A DNA stretch of 64,000 bases from Microbacterium dauci (GTDB lineage: Bacteria; Actinomycetota; Actinomycetes; Actinomycetales; Microbacteriaceae): positions 310,001 through 374,000 of the forward strand of contig NZ_JASJND010000001.1 in the NCBI RefSeq assembly GCF_030065535.1. The letters run 5' to 3'. Position 1 is the first letter of the stretch. The number at the start of each line of letters is the position of its first letter. Position numbers and translations under genes: made by a program. Positions 34,910-43,633 of this stretch are shown here, in pieces. The notes under the pieces are model-generated. The model ran no database searches, had not been told where the DNA came from, and saw nothing but the letters and a program-made list of their open reading frames with translations.

Positions 34910-35743
34910 GTGAGCGACGACGCCGAGCTGGTCCGGATCGCGGAGCAGCTGTGCGCGGTCCCGCCCGCCGACTTCACCGCGGCGCGGACCGCAGCCGCTT
35001 CCGACACGAGCGACCGCGGCGTCGCGGCGGCGGTCGCCAAGCTGCGCAAGCCCGTCCTCGCCGCGTGGGTCGTGAACGTCCTGGCGCGCGAGCGCGGCGA
35101 CCTGCTGGCATCCGTCCTCGGGATCGCCGAGCAGTTGCGCGAGGCGCTCGAGGCGGGGGATGCCGCCGAGCTGAAGGCCCTCACCGCGCAGCGCCGCGCG
35201 ACGCTGCGCGCCCTCGTCGACGCCGCGGTCGACGTCGCGTCGTCGCACGATGTCGCGGTGAGCGCGGCAGCCCGGGGCGGCGTCGAGCGCACCCTGGATG
35301 CTGCACTCCGCGATCCGGATGCCGCGGCGGCGGTCAGTACCGGGCGACTACTGCGCCCGCTCGAGGCGTCCGGCATGGAGGCGCCCGACCTGACCGACGC
35401 CGTCGCAGGGCCGTTCGCACCCGCGGCATCCGCACCACCGTCCGACGAGCTCGCCGAGCGCCGCGCCGCCCGCGAAGCCGAGCGCGCCGCCCGCGAGGCC
35501 GCTCGGGTGGCGGATGCCGCCGACCGCGATCTCGCCCGAGCCGAGGAGCGTCGTGCCACGGCGCGCGCGGCCGTCGCCCGACTCGAGGAACGTCTCGAGG
35601 ATCTCGACGCGGAGCGCGAGCGCATCCGCGGAGCGGTGCAGGACGCTCGAGATGCAGCGGATGCCGCAGACGCCGCCCACCGCGATGCGCGGACGGCCGC
35701 GGGTCGTGCACGGGCGGCCGCGGAGCGCGCGAGCCTCGACTAG
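34910..35743 (+). CDS. Alpha-helical, Ala/Arg-rich coiled-coil protein of unknown function
   Basis: A 277-residue, almost entirely helical protein. Residues 1-150 are a helical bundle with KLRKPVLAAWVVNVLARER; residues about 180-277 are a long Ala/Arg/Glu coiled coil (AERRAAREAERAAREAARV). GTG at 34910 is 8 bases after the ATPase gene stop, so it is in the same transcript. The KLRKPTLAAWAVN-like motif recurs in actinobacterial hypothetical proteins next to other genes. Function unknown; a structural or regulatory partner of the ATPase is possible. Confidence 0.78.
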   Translation: MSDDAELVRIAEQLCAVPPADFTAARTAAASDTSDRGVAAAVAKLRKPVLAAWVVNVLARERGDLLASVLGIAEQLREALEAGDAAELKALTAQRRATLRALVDAAVDVASSHDVAVSAAARGGVERTLDAALRDPDAAAAVSTGRLLRPLEASGMEAPDLTDAVAGPFAPAASAPPSDELAERRAAREAERAAREAARVADAADRDLARAEERRATARAAVARLEERLEDLDAERERIRGAVQDARDAADAADAAHRDARTAAGRARAAAERASLD

Positions 35744-36042
35744 CGGCGTGCGTGGTCGAGCGCTGCGATCGCGGACGACCAGACGAGGGTCTGTGCGATC
35801 TCGACGGCGCGAGCGTACCGGTCTCCCGCGAGCACGATGAACAGGGCACCGACGACGTCGATGTAGCCCGCGACCTCGCCGGCCACGGTGACGCGGTATC
35901 GGTCGACGTCGACGAGCTCCCACGCGATGCGCGAGGCGCGCGCGGGCGGATCGGCCGGCCGGCGCGACGGGAGAGCGCGGAGGGCGTCGCCGTCGACGGT
36001 GATCGTCGTGTGGGGCGCGATGTCGTCCGGTTCCGTGTACAT
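35740..36042 (-). CDS. Conserved small protein of unknown function
   Basis: A 100-residue protein with a disordered, basic Pro/Arg-rich N-terminal half (HTTITVDGDALRALPSRRP) and a beta-alpha C-terminal half (RYRVTVAGEVAGYIDVVGAL; FIVLAGDRYARAVEIAQTL). No membrane segment or signal. GAGG lies 7 bases upstream of the ATG at 36042. It overlaps the preceding plus-strand gene by 4 bases at the 3' end. The pattern suggests a cytoplasmic regulatory or binding domain, but I do not recognise it. Confidence 0.65.
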   Translation of the reverse strand: MYTEPDDIAPHTTITVDGDALRALPSRRPADPPARASRIAWELVDVDRYRVTVAGEVAGYIDVVGALFIVLAGDRYARAVEIAQTLVWSSAIAALDHARR

Positions 36043-36240
36043 CCCGCACCTCGTCCCGATCAGCCCAGATTCGACCCCATGTGCAGACACCCTCTCGCGC
36101 GCAGTCGGATGGCAGCAGGGGATTGACGTCGGGCGAGGCGTATGCACTGCCGCCCGATCTCACAATGGGCCGATCGGTGATGAGAGGAAGAGGTAACGAA
36201 ATCAACGCGCCCGATGCGGCGTCGCGAAACACGGGACTCA

Positions 36241-36246
36241 TAGCGT
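36241..36246 (+). promoter_or_regulatory. -10 element TAGCGT before the FNT channel gene
   Basis: TAGCGT predicts a transcript start near 36253, a 38-base leader and a GAAAGAGA ribosome site before the ATG at 36291. GTAAC (36193) and GAAAC (36226) upstream resemble GlnR half-site pieces but their 28-base phase does not fit the 11-base repeat. The 36043-36240 stretch holds nothing else I can name. Confidence 0.5.
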
Positions 36247-36290
36247 CGAGCCTCACAACCACCAGGCTCCACGACTGAAAGAGATCCCAG

Positions 36291-37196
36291 ATGTCCTACG
36301 TCAAGCCCACCGACCTCGTCCGCGGCGTCATCGACGCCGGCGCATCGAAGGTGATGCTCTCTGCTCGCGACACCCTCATCCGGGCGATCATGGGCGGTGC
36401 CATCCTCACGATCGCCGCGGCGTTCGCCGTGACGATCAGCGTGACGACGGGCAGCCCGCTGCTCGGCGCGGTGCTCTTCCCCATCGGCTTCATCATGTTG
36501 TACCTCCTCGGATACGACCTCCTCACCGGCGTGTTCGTGCTGGCGCCGCTCGCGTGGCTCGACAAGCGTCCGGGCGTCACGCTGGGCGGCATCCTCCGAA
36601 ACTGGGGACTCGTCTTCCTCGGGAACTTCATCGGCGCGTTCGCGATCGCCGTGCTCATGGCGATCGTCTTCACGAACGGGTTCGCGACGGCACCGAACGC
36701 CGTCGGCGAGGCGATCGGCCACATCGGCGAGGGGCGCACCGTCGGGTACGCCGAGTTCGGCGCTTCGGGGATGCTGACGCTGTTCGTGCGAGCGGTGCTC
36801 TGCAACGCGATGGTCGCGACCGGCGTCGTGCTCGCGATGGTGTCGACGAACGTCATCGGAAAGATCTTCGCGATGTGGATGCCGATCATGCTCTTCTTCT
36901 TCATGGGCTTCGAGCACTCGATCGTGAACATGTTCCTCTTCCCGTCCGGCCTGCTGCTCGGCGGCGACTTCACGATCGTCGACTACCTGATCTGGAACGA
37001 GATCCCGACCGTGCTCGGCAACCTCGTCGGCGGCCTGCTCTTCGTCGGCATCCCGCTCTACGTGACCTACGGACGCCCGGCGGCGGCCCGCACGCTCCGC
37101 CCCTCGCGTCGCGAACGGGCACTGATGCAGCGTGCAGCGTCGGGTGACAGTGCTGATGCGCAGGGTGTCGACGAGCCCATCCGCGCGGGCGCCTGA
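36291..37196 (+). CDS. Formate/nitrite transporter (FNT) family channel, NirC-like
   Basis: A 301-residue channel with six helices. FNT signatures are seen: GAILTIAAAFAVTISV, LFPIGFIMLYLLGYDLLTG with the loop residues of the second half helix, VLCNAMVATGVVLA, and FFFMGFEHSIVNMFLFPSG carrying the conserved central His. A 40-residue hydrophilic C-terminal tail follows. It likely moves nitrite across the membrane to feed NirBD encoded just downstream (75-base gap). Formate or another monovalent anion cannot be excluded. Confidence 0.92.
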   Translation: MSYVKPTDLVRGVIDAGASKVMLSARDTLIRAIMGGAILTIAAAFAVTISVTTGSPLLGAVLFPIGFIMLYLLGYDLLTGVFVLAPLAWLDKRPGVTLGGILRNWGLVFLGNFIGAFAIAVLMAIVFTNGFATAPNAVGEAIGHIGEGRTVGYAEFGASGMLTLFVRAVLCNAMVATGVVLAMVSTNVIGKIFAMWMPIMLFFFMGFEHSIVNMFLFPSGLLLGGDFTIVDYLIWNEIPTVLGNLVGGLLFVGIPLYVTYGRPAAARTLRPSRRERALMQRAASGDSADAQGVDEPIRAGA

Positions 37197-37210
37197 CGAT
37201 GTCGCGGCCC

Positions 37211-37226
37211 GTAAAGAGTCCGAAAC
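37211..37226. promoter_or_regulatory. GlnR-like half-site pair GTAAA-N6-GAAAC
   Basis: GTAAA, the spacer GAGTCC and a perfect GAAAC match the actinobacterial GlnR motif gTnAC-N6-GaAAC. It is centred about 52 bases before the predicted transcript start at 37271, a normal activator position. GlnR activation of nirB is established in Streptomyces and mycobacteria. Confidence 0.55.
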
Positions 37227-37258
37227 ACCGCGCTGACGGCGGGGTAACGTCTCCGGCG

Positions 37259-37264
37259 TACGGT
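37259..37264 (+). promoter_or_regulatory. -10 element TACGGT, leaderless nirB start
   Basis: TACGGT, 6-base spacer, ATG at 37271. It argues against the in-frame upstream ATG at 37199. Confidence 0.6.
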
Positions 37265-37270
37265 CTCGAC

Positions 37271-39847
37271 ATGAGCTCCACCGGCACCACACCGCACGTC
37301 GTGGTGGTCGGTGCGGGGATGGTCGCCCACCGCTTCGTCGAGAGCCTCCTCAGTCGAACCGACGAGCAGTGGCGGGTCACCGTTGTCGGCGAAGAGCCGC
37401 GGCACCCGTACGACCGGGTCGGGCTCACCTCGTTCTTCGCGGGCGCGTCGGCGACCGACCTCGAGCTCGATCCGTCACCGTTGGCGGACGAGCGGGTCCG
37501 CTTCCTCCGTGGCACGACGGTGGCCCGCATCGACCGCGAGGACGCGGCGGTCGTCACGGATCGCGGCGAGCACATCGAGTACGACCGGCTCGTCCTCGCG
37601 ACCGGCTCGTACGCCGCACGGCTCGCGGTCGACGGGTACGACCACGACGGATGCTTCGTGTACCGGACCCTCGACGATGTCGAGCGGCTCGAGCGGTACG
37701 TGCAGGAGCGGTCCACGGAACTTGGACGACCGCTCGTCGGGACCGTGATCGGCGGCGGCCTCCTCGGGCTCGAGGCCGCCGGCGCGCTCCAGGGGCTCGG
37801 CGTCGAGTGCACCGTCGTCCAGTCGTCGGACCGACTCATGTCGGCCCAGCTCGACCTGCCTGCCGGTGATGCGCTGCGGCGACTCATCGAGGACCGCGGC
37901 ATCCGTGTCCGCACCTCGGCGGTGACCACCCGACTCGACGCCGACCGCGACCGCCACGTCGTCGGGCTGGAACTCCGCGACGGCGCCTGGGAGCGGACGG
38001 ACGTCGTCGTCTTCACCGTCGGTGTCAGGCCGCGCGACGAACTCGCACGCCAAGCGGGACTGGACGTCGACCCGCGCGGTGGCATCGTCATCGACGACGG
38101 ATGCCGCACCTCGGACGACCGCATCCTCGCGATCGGCGAGGTCGCGAGTTTCGGCGCGCAGTGCGTCGGTCTCGTCGCGCCCGGCTACGCGATGGCAGAG
38201 GTCGCCGCGACCCGGCTGCTCGGACAGGATGCCGCGTTCCCGGGCTTCGACCTGTCGACCAAGTTGAAGCTGTCCGGCGTCGAGGTCGCGAGCTTCGGCG
38301 ATGCGTTCGCCGAGACGCCCGGCGCGCTCGACGTCGTGTACGCCGACCCGATCGCGGGCGTCTACAAGAAGCTCGTCGTCTCTGACGATGCGAAGACGCT
38401 CCTCGGCGGCATCCTCGTCGGCGATGCGTCCGCGTACGGGTCGCTTCGGCCGCTCGTCGGCCGCGCGCTCGGCGGCGACCCGGTCGCGTACCTGATGCCG
38501 CAGGACGGCGTCGCGGCGCCGACCGGCGACCTGCCCGACGACGCGCTCGTCTGCTCGTGCAACAGCGTGACGGCCGGGACGATCCGGTCGGCCGTGCACG
38601 ACGAGGGGTGCACCGACGTCGCAGCGGTCAAGGCGTGCACGAAGGCCGGCGCCGCGTGCGGCTCGTGCGTCATGACGATGAAGAAGATCGTCGGCGCCGA
38701 GCTCGCGAAGACGGGCGTGGCGCTCAGCAACGCACTGTGCGAGCACTTCTCGATGTCTCGTCGCCAGCTGTTCGACGCCGTACGCGTCTCTGGTCTGCAG
38801 ACCTTCAGCGGCGTCATCGACCGCTTCGGGACCGGCCGCGGCTGTGACATCTGCAAGCCTGCGCTGGCGAGCATCCTCTCGACACTCACCGGCCGCCACG
38901 TGCTCGACGGTGAGAACGCGACGCTCCAGGACACCAACGACCACGTGATGGCGAACCTGCAGAAGGACGGCAGCTACTCGGTCGTGCCGCGCATCCCCGG
39001 CGGCGAGATCACCCCGGAAGGGCTCCTCGTCATCGGCCAGGTGGCGCAGGACTTCGGGCTGTACACGAAGATCACCGGTGGCCAGCGCATCGACATGTTC
39101 GGCGCGCGGCTCGAACAGCTCCCCGACATCTGGCGCCGCCTCGTGGATGCCGGATTCGAGTCCGGCCACGCCTACGGCAAGTCGCTTCGCACGGTGAAGT
39201 CCTGCGTCGGCTCCACGTGGTGCCGCTACGGCGTGCAGGACTCGGTGGGCATGGCGGTGCAGCTCGAGCTGCGGTACCGAGGGCTCCGCTCGCCGCACAA
39301 GATCAAGCTGGGCGTCTCGGGGTGCGCCCGGGAGTGCGCAGAGGCCCGCGGCAAGGACGTCGGCGTGATCGCGACGGAGGCGGGCTGGAACATGTACGTC
39401 GGCGGCAACGGCGGATTCACCCCCCGCCACGCGGTGCTCCTGGCAGAGGGCCTCGACGACGAGGGCCTCCTCCGCGCCATCGACCGGTTCTTGATGTACT
39501 ACATCTTCACCGCCGATCGACTTCAGCGCACCGCCCCGTGGTTCGAGGACCTCGAGGGCGGCATCGATGAACTCCGCCGCGTCATCTTCGACGACTCGCT
39601 CGGCATCTGCGATGACCTGGATGCCGCGATGGCACACCACCTCGACGCGTACGAGGACGAGTGGAAAGCGACGCTCGACGACCCCGAGAAGCTCCGCCGG
39701 TTCGCGTCCTTCGTGAACGCACCGACGACCCCCGACCCGTCGCTCGCGTACACCGCCGAGCGCGGTCAGCCGCGCCCCGCGACGACCGAGGAGCGTGAGG
39801 CCGGCGGTGTCCTCATCGCGGGCACGACGCTGGAGGTGCGGCGATGA
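37271..39847 (+). CDS. nirB: Nitrite reductase [NAD(P)H] large subunit
   Basis: An 858-residue cytoplasmic enzyme reducing nitrite to ammonium with NAD(P)H. In order: FAD domain (VVVVGAGMVAHRFVESLL), NAD domain (VIGGGLLGLEAAGALQGLG), BFD-like [2Fe-2S] domain with CSCNSVTAG and CTKAGAACGSC (about residues 425-475), nitrite/sulfite reductase ferredoxin half-domain, and the siroheme/[4Fe-4S] site with CVGSTWCRYG and VSGCARECAEARG (about 645-690). All cluster Cys are present. Start at 37271 from the leaderless -10. It overlaps nirD (ATGA). Expected to be induced by nitrogen limitation through GlnR. Confidence 0.97.
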   Translation: MSSTGTTPHVVVVGAGMVAHRFVESLLSRTDEQWRVTVVGEEPRHPYDRVGLTSFFAGASATDLELDPSPLADERVRFLRGTTVARIDREDAAVVTDRGEHIEYDRLVLATGSYAARLAVDGYDHDGCFVYRTLDDVERLERYVQERSTELGRPLVGTVIGGGLLGLEAAGALQGLGVECTVVQSSDRLMSAQLDLPAGDALRRLIEDRGIRVRTSAVTTRLDADRDRHVVGLELRDGAWERTDVVVFTVGVRPRDELARQAGLDVDPRGGIVIDDGCRTSDDRILAIGEVASFGAQCVGLVAPGYAMAEVAATRLLGQDAAFPGFDLSTKLKLSGVEVASFGDAFAETPGALDVVYADPIAGVYKKLVVSDDAKTLLGGILVGDASAYGSLRPLVGRALGGDPVAYLMPQDGVAAPTGDLPDDALVCSCNSVTAGTIRSAVHDEGCTDVAAVKACTKAGAACGSCVMTMKKIVGAELAKTGVALSNALCEHFSMSRRQLFDAVRVSGLQTFSGVIDRFGTGRGCDICKPALASILSTLTGRHVLDGENATLQDTNDHVMANLQKDGSYSVVPRIPGGEITPEGLLVIGQVAQDFGLYTKITGGQRIDMFGARLEQLPDIWRRLVDAGFESGHAYGKSLRTVKSCVGSTWCRYGVQDSVGMAVQLELRYRGLRSPHKIKLGVSGCARECAEARGKDVGVIATEAGWNMYVGGNGGFTPRHAVLLAEGLDDEGLLRAIDRFLMYYIFTADRLQRTAPWFEDLEGGIDELRRVIFDDSLGICDDLDAAMAHHLDAYEDEWKATLDDPEKLRRFASFVNAPTTPDPSLAYTAERGQPRPATTEEREAGGVLIAGTTLEVRR

Positions 39848-40224
39848 CGATGGTCGCGCACGAAGCGGATGCCCCGGCGCTCCCGGTCGGGTGGGCGGCC
39901 ATCTGCCGGGTCAGCGACCTCGAGGTCGAACGGGGGAGGGCGGCGCTGCTCGGGGAGACGCAGATCGCGCTGTTCCTGCTGCACAGCGGGCGCGTGCATG
40001 CCGTCCAGAACCTCGACCCGTACAGCGGCGCCCACGTCATCTCCCGCGGGATCGTCGGCAGCCGCCAGGATGCACCGACGGTGGCGTCGCCGATGTACAA
40101 GCAGGTGTTCGATCTCCGTACCGGGGTCTGCCTCGACACCCAGGGCAAGGAGCCGCACACGCTCCGCGTCTGGCCGGCCGCGGTCCAGAACGGCATCGTG
40201 TGCATCCGACAGGAGCAACCATGA
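39844..40224 (+). CDS. nirD: Nitrite reductase small subunit
   Basis: A 126-residue Rieske-fold subunit. The overall pattern is right (GWAAICRVSDLEVERG; IALFLLHSGRVHAVQNLDPYSG; SPMYKQVFDLRTGVCLD), and the Cys/His cluster ligands of true Rieske proteins are absent, as is normal for NirD. It partners NirB. Both ends overlap neighbouring genes by ATGA, so nirB-nirD-cysG is tightly coupled. Confidence 0.95.
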   Translation: MTMVAHEADAPALPVGWAAICRVSDLEVERGRAALLGETQIALFLLHSGRVHAVQNLDPYSGAHVISRGIVGSRQDAPTVASPMYKQVFDLRTGVCLDTQGKEPHTLRVWPAAVQNGIVCIRQEQP

Positions 40225-41450
40225 CCACCATGCTCGGACTCTCGCTGACCGGCCGCCGCGTCGTCTTCGTCGGCGGCGGCGCCGTCGCGGCACGGCGTAT
40301 CGGCCGATTCCTCGACGAGGGGGCGCTCGTCACCGTCGTCGCACCGGACCTCGGTGCACACGTGCAGGCGCTCGTCGACGCCGGTCGCGTCGAGTGGGTC
40401 GCGCGGACCGCAGTCGAGACCGACATCGACGGCGCGTGGTTCGTGCACACCGCGACTGCCGTCCCGTCTATCGACGCGGCCGTCGCCGCATGGTGCGAGC
40501 GGGCGCGAGTCTTCTGCGTCAACACCTCGGACGGCGCGCACGGCTCTGCACGCCTGACTGCCGAGACCCGGGTGGGTGACGTGGTCGTCGGCGTGGCATC
40601 CGACGCGGGGGTCGATCCCCGCCGTTCGGCCCGACTGCGCGACGCGATCGGCGCGGCGCTGCGCAGCGGCGCACTGCCACTGCGACGACGCCGGAAGGCT
40701 GCCGGACGTGTCGATCTCGTCGGCGGCGGCCCCGGCCCTGCAGATCTGATGACCGTGCGCGGCAGGCGCCTGCTCGCCGAAGCGGACGTCGTCATCGCCG
40801 ACCGCCTCGGACCGACCGACGTGCTTACGGAACTCGACCCTGACGTCGAGATCATCGATGTGGGGAAGCAGCCGCACCACCACCCCGTGCCGCAGGAGGA
40901 GATCAACGCGCTGCTCGTGGCGCATGCCCGTGCCGGCAAGCGGGTCGTGCGGCTCAAGGGCGGGGACCCGTTCGTGTACGGCCGAGGCGGGGAGGAGGTC
41001 GCGGCGTGTCTGGCGGCCGGGGTGCCCGTCGAGGTCGTCCCCGGGCTGACCAGTGCGGTGTCGGTCCCGGAGGCCGCCGGCATCCCGGTGACGCACCGCG
41101 GCGTCTCGTCGGGACTGCATCTCGCCAGCGGTCACGGCGAGCCGTCCCCGAGTACGCTCGCCGCGCTCGCGGACGACAGTGTCACGACGGTGTTCCTGAT
41201 GGGGGTCGCCTCCCTCGCTCGCATCGTGGCCGCCGCCACGGCGGCGGGCGCGCCGGACAGTCGTCCGGTCGCTATCGTGGAGCGCGGTCACACTCGTGAG
41301 CAGCGGACGACCCGTTCGACGCTCGGAGCCGTGGTCGCCGACGCCGCGGCGGTGGGCGTGAGCAACCCTGCGGTGCTCGTGTTCGGTGACGTGGCGCGCG
41401 CCGATCTCCTTTTGCCGACGACTCAGGAAGTGGGTGACCCACGCCGGTGA
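40221..41450 (+). CDS. cysG: Siroheme synthase, Met8-like domain fused to uroporphyrinogen-III C-methyltransferase
   Basis: A 409-residue bifunctional enzyme. Residues 1-155 form the precorrin-2 dehydrogenase domain with NAD motif VVFVGGGAVAARRIGRFL and NTSDGAHGSARLTAETRVG. Residues about 165-400 are the SAM-dependent methyltransferase: GRVDLVGGGPGPADLMTVRG, KGGDPFVYGRGGEE, VPGLTSAVSVPEAAGIPVTH, RPVAIVERGHTREQRT. It converts uroporphyrinogen III to precorrin-2 and sirohydrochlorin for NirB's siroheme. Ferrochelation is probably by the SirB-like protein encoded downstream. Coupled to nirD and the HemD-like gene by 4-base overlaps. Confidence 0.94.
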   Translation: MTTMLGLSLTGRRVVFVGGGAVAARRIGRFLDEGALVTVVAPDLGAHVQALVDAGRVEWVARTAVETDIDGAWFVHTATAVPSIDAAVAAWCERARVFCVNTSDGAHGSARLTAETRVGDVVVGVASDAGVDPRRSARLRDAIGAALRSGALPLRRRRKAAGRVDLVGGGPGPADLMTVRGRRLLAEADVVIADRLGPTDVLTELDPDVEIIDVGKQPHHHPVPQEEINALLVAHARAGKRVVRLKGGDPFVYGRGGEEVAACLAAGVPVEVVPGLTSAVSVPEAAGIPVTHRGVSSGLHLASGHGEPSPSTLAALADDSVTTVFLMGVASLARIVAAATAAGAPDSRPVAIVERGHTREQRTTRSTLGAVVADAAAVGVSNPAVLVFGDVARADLLLPTTQEVGDPRR

Positions 41451-42598
41451 CAGACTCCGCCCGCCCTGCGCTCTCCGCGACGCTCGCCGGTTGCACGATC
41501 GTCATCGCCGTCGATCGTCGATCGAGCGAGCTCGCGTCGGCGCTCGAGCGGCACGGTGCTGTCGTGCGTCGGGCACCGGCGCTCACGATCGTCCCGCACA
41601 TCGATGACGACGCCTTGATCACGGCGACCCGTGCGCTCATCGCGGCGCCGCCGGATGTCGTGGTCGCGACCACCGGTGTCGGGTTCCGAGGCTGGATGGA
41701 GGCGGCGGAAGAGGCGGGGCTCCTCGACGAGCTCCACGCGGCGATCGGACAGGCGCAGATCGTCGCGCGCGGCCCGAAGGCGCGTGGTGCGATTCAGCAG
41801 GCCGGGTTCACTGCTGATTGGGTCGCCGAGTCCGAGACATCCGGTGAGCTCGGCGAGTTCCTGCTCGCAGAGGGCGTCGGGGGACGCCGCATCGCCGTGC
41901 AGCATCACGGGTCCGGCGCGGACGGGTTGGACGAACTGTTCGCCGATGCCGGCGCCGACGTCGTGAGCCTCACTGTCTACCGGTGGGGGCCGCCGGCGGA
42001 TCCCGCCGTCGTCGCGCGCTCCACCCTCGCCACCGCGCAGGGTGACGTCGACGCGGTGCTCTTCACCTCGGCGCCCGGCGCGGCCGAGTGGGTCGCCACC
42101 GCACGCCGGGAGGGGGTCCTCGACGGCATCGTCGCCTGCGCGGAGCGCGGTCGGGTGTTGTTCGCAGCGGTCGGCCCGATCACCGCCGGCCCCCTGGTCG
42201 ACGCAGGGCTCGCGCCCCTCATCGCGGAGCGCGGGCGGCTCGGCTCTCTGGTCCGCGCCGTCGTGACCTACTTCGGCGGTGGCCATGCGCCCGCACTCGA
42301 GACCTCTGCGGGTCGGCTCGAACTCCGCAGCGGTGCCGCCGTCCTGGACGGCGCGTTGATCCCGCTCCCGCCGGCCTCGATGCAGATTCTCAGGATGCTC
42401 TTCGCGGCAGGCGGGGCCGTCGTCGCCCGCGGGGATCTGCAGGCCGTGCTGCCCCGCTCCGGTGGCTCGGACAGCGCCCATGCCGTCGACGTCGCGATCG
42501 CGCGCACCCGGGAGGCGCTCGGTGTCCCGACCGTGATCCGGACCGTCGTCAAGCGTGGCTATCGCCTGGATGTCGATCCCGTCGAGGTGCCCGCATGA
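41447..42598 (+). CDS. Uroporphyrinogen-III synthase fused to a winged-helix DNA-binding domain
   Basis: A 383-residue fusion. Residues 1-265 match HemD (TTGVGFRGWMEAAEEAG; RRIAVQHHGSGADGL; AVLFTSAPGAAEWVA; AAVGPITAGPLVDAGL). Residues about 285-378 are an OmpR/PhoB-type winged helix (SMQILRMLFAAGGAVVARGD; HAVDVAIARTREALG; IRTVVKRGYRLDV). Such fusions are known in actinobacteria near nirBD and may act as regulators of nitrite assimilation as well as, or instead of, synthases. GTG start overlaps the cysG stop. Confidence 0.92.
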   Translation: MTDSARPALSATLAGCTIVIAVDRRSSELASALERHGAVVRRAPALTIVPHIDDDALITATRALIAAPPDVVVATTGVGFRGWMEAAEEAGLLDELHAAIGQAQIVARGPKARGAIQQAGFTADWVAESETSGELGEFLLAEGVGGRRIAVQHHGSGADGLDELFADAGADVVSLTVYRWGPPADPAVVARSTLATAQGDVDAVLFTSAPGAAEWVATARREGVLDGIVACAERGRVLFAAVGPITAGPLVDAGLAPLIAERGRLGSLVRAVVTYFGGGHAPALETSAGRLELRSGAAVLDGALIPLPPASMQILRMLFAAGGAVVARGDLQAVLPRSGGSDSAHAVDVAIARTREALGVPTVIRTVVKRGYRLDVDPVEVPA

Positions 42599-43281
42599 CC
42601 CCGGTCCTCGTCGCGTGCTCCCACGGCACGAGTTCGCCCGACGGACGCGCCGCGATCTCCGCCGTCGTCGACCGCGTCCGAGTCCTGCTGGGTGGCGTCC
42701 GAGTCGAGCCGGCTTTCGTCGACGTGCAGACGCCGGAGGTCGACGATGTCGTGCAGTCGCTCGGCGATGCGGCATCCGTCGTCGTACCCCTTCTGCTGTC
42801 GACGGGCTTCCACACGAACGTCGACATCGCGCGTGCAGTCCGCGAGGCCCGGGGGACGTGCGTCGCGACGCCCGCGCTCGGCCCGCATCCGTTGTTGGCC
42901 GATCTCCTTGCGCGACGGATCGAGTCGTTTTCGCCGCGGGAGGGAGACGCGGTGGTCCTGGCGGCCGCGGGATCGACGAATCCGGCGGCAGCCGTCGACG
43001 TCGCGGCGATGGCCGAGTTGCTCTCGGAGCGGATCCGAGTACCGGTCTCCACGGGGTTCGCCGCCGGTGCAGGCGTGCGAATCGGGGACGCCGTCGAGCA
43101 GGCGCGCGCGGGCGGAGCCCAGCGGGTGATCGCTGCGAGCTACGTGCTCGCCCCCGGCTTCTTCGCAGACCTCATCGCGTCCGCCGGCGCGGACATCGTC
43201 ACCGAACCGCTCGCCCCGGACGACGCGGTCGCGGCCGTTGTGGTCGATCGGTATCGAGCTGCGGTCGGAGCCCTACTCTGA
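42595..43281 (+). CDS. Sirohydrochlorin chelatase (SirB/CbiX-like)
   Basis: A 228-residue two-repeat chelatase. The first half has the metal-binding His10 (LVACSHGTSSPDG) and His73 (LLLSTGFHTNVD); the second half repeats the fold (VVLAAAGSTNP; VIAASYVLAPGFFADL) with those His lost, as is common. It should insert iron into sirohydrochlorin, finishing siroheme for NirB. Coupled by ATGA to the HemD fusion gene; last gene of the nitrite operon. Confidence 0.93.
   Translation: MTPVLVACSHGTSSPDGRAAISAVVDRVRVLLGGVRVEPAFVDVQTPEVDDVVQSLGDAASVVVPLLLSTGFHTNVDIARAVREARGTCVATPALGPHPLLADLLARRIESFSPREGDAVVLAAAGSTNPAAAVDVAAMAELLSERIRVPVSTGFAAGAGVRIGDAVEQARAGGAQRVIAASYVLAPGFFADLIASAGADIVTEPLAPDDAVAAVVVDRYRAAVGALL
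43274..43279 (+). promoter_or_regulatory. -10 element TACTCT, leaderless start
   Basis: TACTCT, 6-base spacer, ATG at 43286. It overlaps the end of the chelatase gene. Confidence 0.55.
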
Positions 43282-43285
43282 GCGC

Positions 43286-43627
43286 ATGACCAAGTACCTC
43301 GTCTCGTTCCCCGGCGCCGCGATGGATCTCACCCCCGAGGAGTTCCGGCTCGCGGGAATCGAGTCCCGCGAGGTGATCCGCGAGGCGAAGGCGGCGGGCG
43401 TCTACGTCTTCGGCGGCGGTATCGCCGAGGACGTCCCGTCGGTCATGGTGTCGGCAGACGGCACGGCGACCGATGACACCTACCCGCAGACCGCGGAGTT
43501 CGATGGCGGGTTCACCGTGCTCGAGGTCGCGACGCGCGAGGAAGCGCTGGAGTGGGCGCGCAAGATCGCCGCCGCATGCCGCTGCGCGCAGGAACTCCGG
43601 GAGTTCATGTACGACCCGGAATCCTGA
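43286..43627 (+). CDS. YCII-related domain protein
   Basis: A 113-residue YCII/dimeric alpha-beta barrel protein: KYLVSFPGAAMD, EAKAAGVYVFGGGIAED, FDGGFTVLEVATREEALEWA and a Cys-containing C-terminus AAACRCAQELREF. The fold often carries a His-Asp pair for small hydrolase or isomerase activity; no His is present in the core here, so catalysis is doubtful. Start supported by the leaderless -10 at 43274. Transcribed separately from the nitrite operon despite the 4-base gap. Confidence 0.85.
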   Translation: MTKYLVSFPGAAMDLTPEEFRLAGIESREVIREAKAAGVYVFGGGIAEDVPSVMVSADGTATDDTYPQTAEFDGGFTVLEVATREEALEWARKIAAACRCAQELREFMYDPES

Positions 43628-43633
43628 CTCAGC

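Noticed and set aside
37199..37270. In-frame ATG at 37199 as nirB start
   Set aside because: The extension is unlike NirB N-termini, contains the GlnR-like site and a -10 that fits ATG 37271 exactly.
37475..39640. 721-codon minus-strand frame opposite nirB
   Set aside because: NirB domains and cluster Cys are unambiguous on the plus strand; the opposite frame has no recognisable fold.
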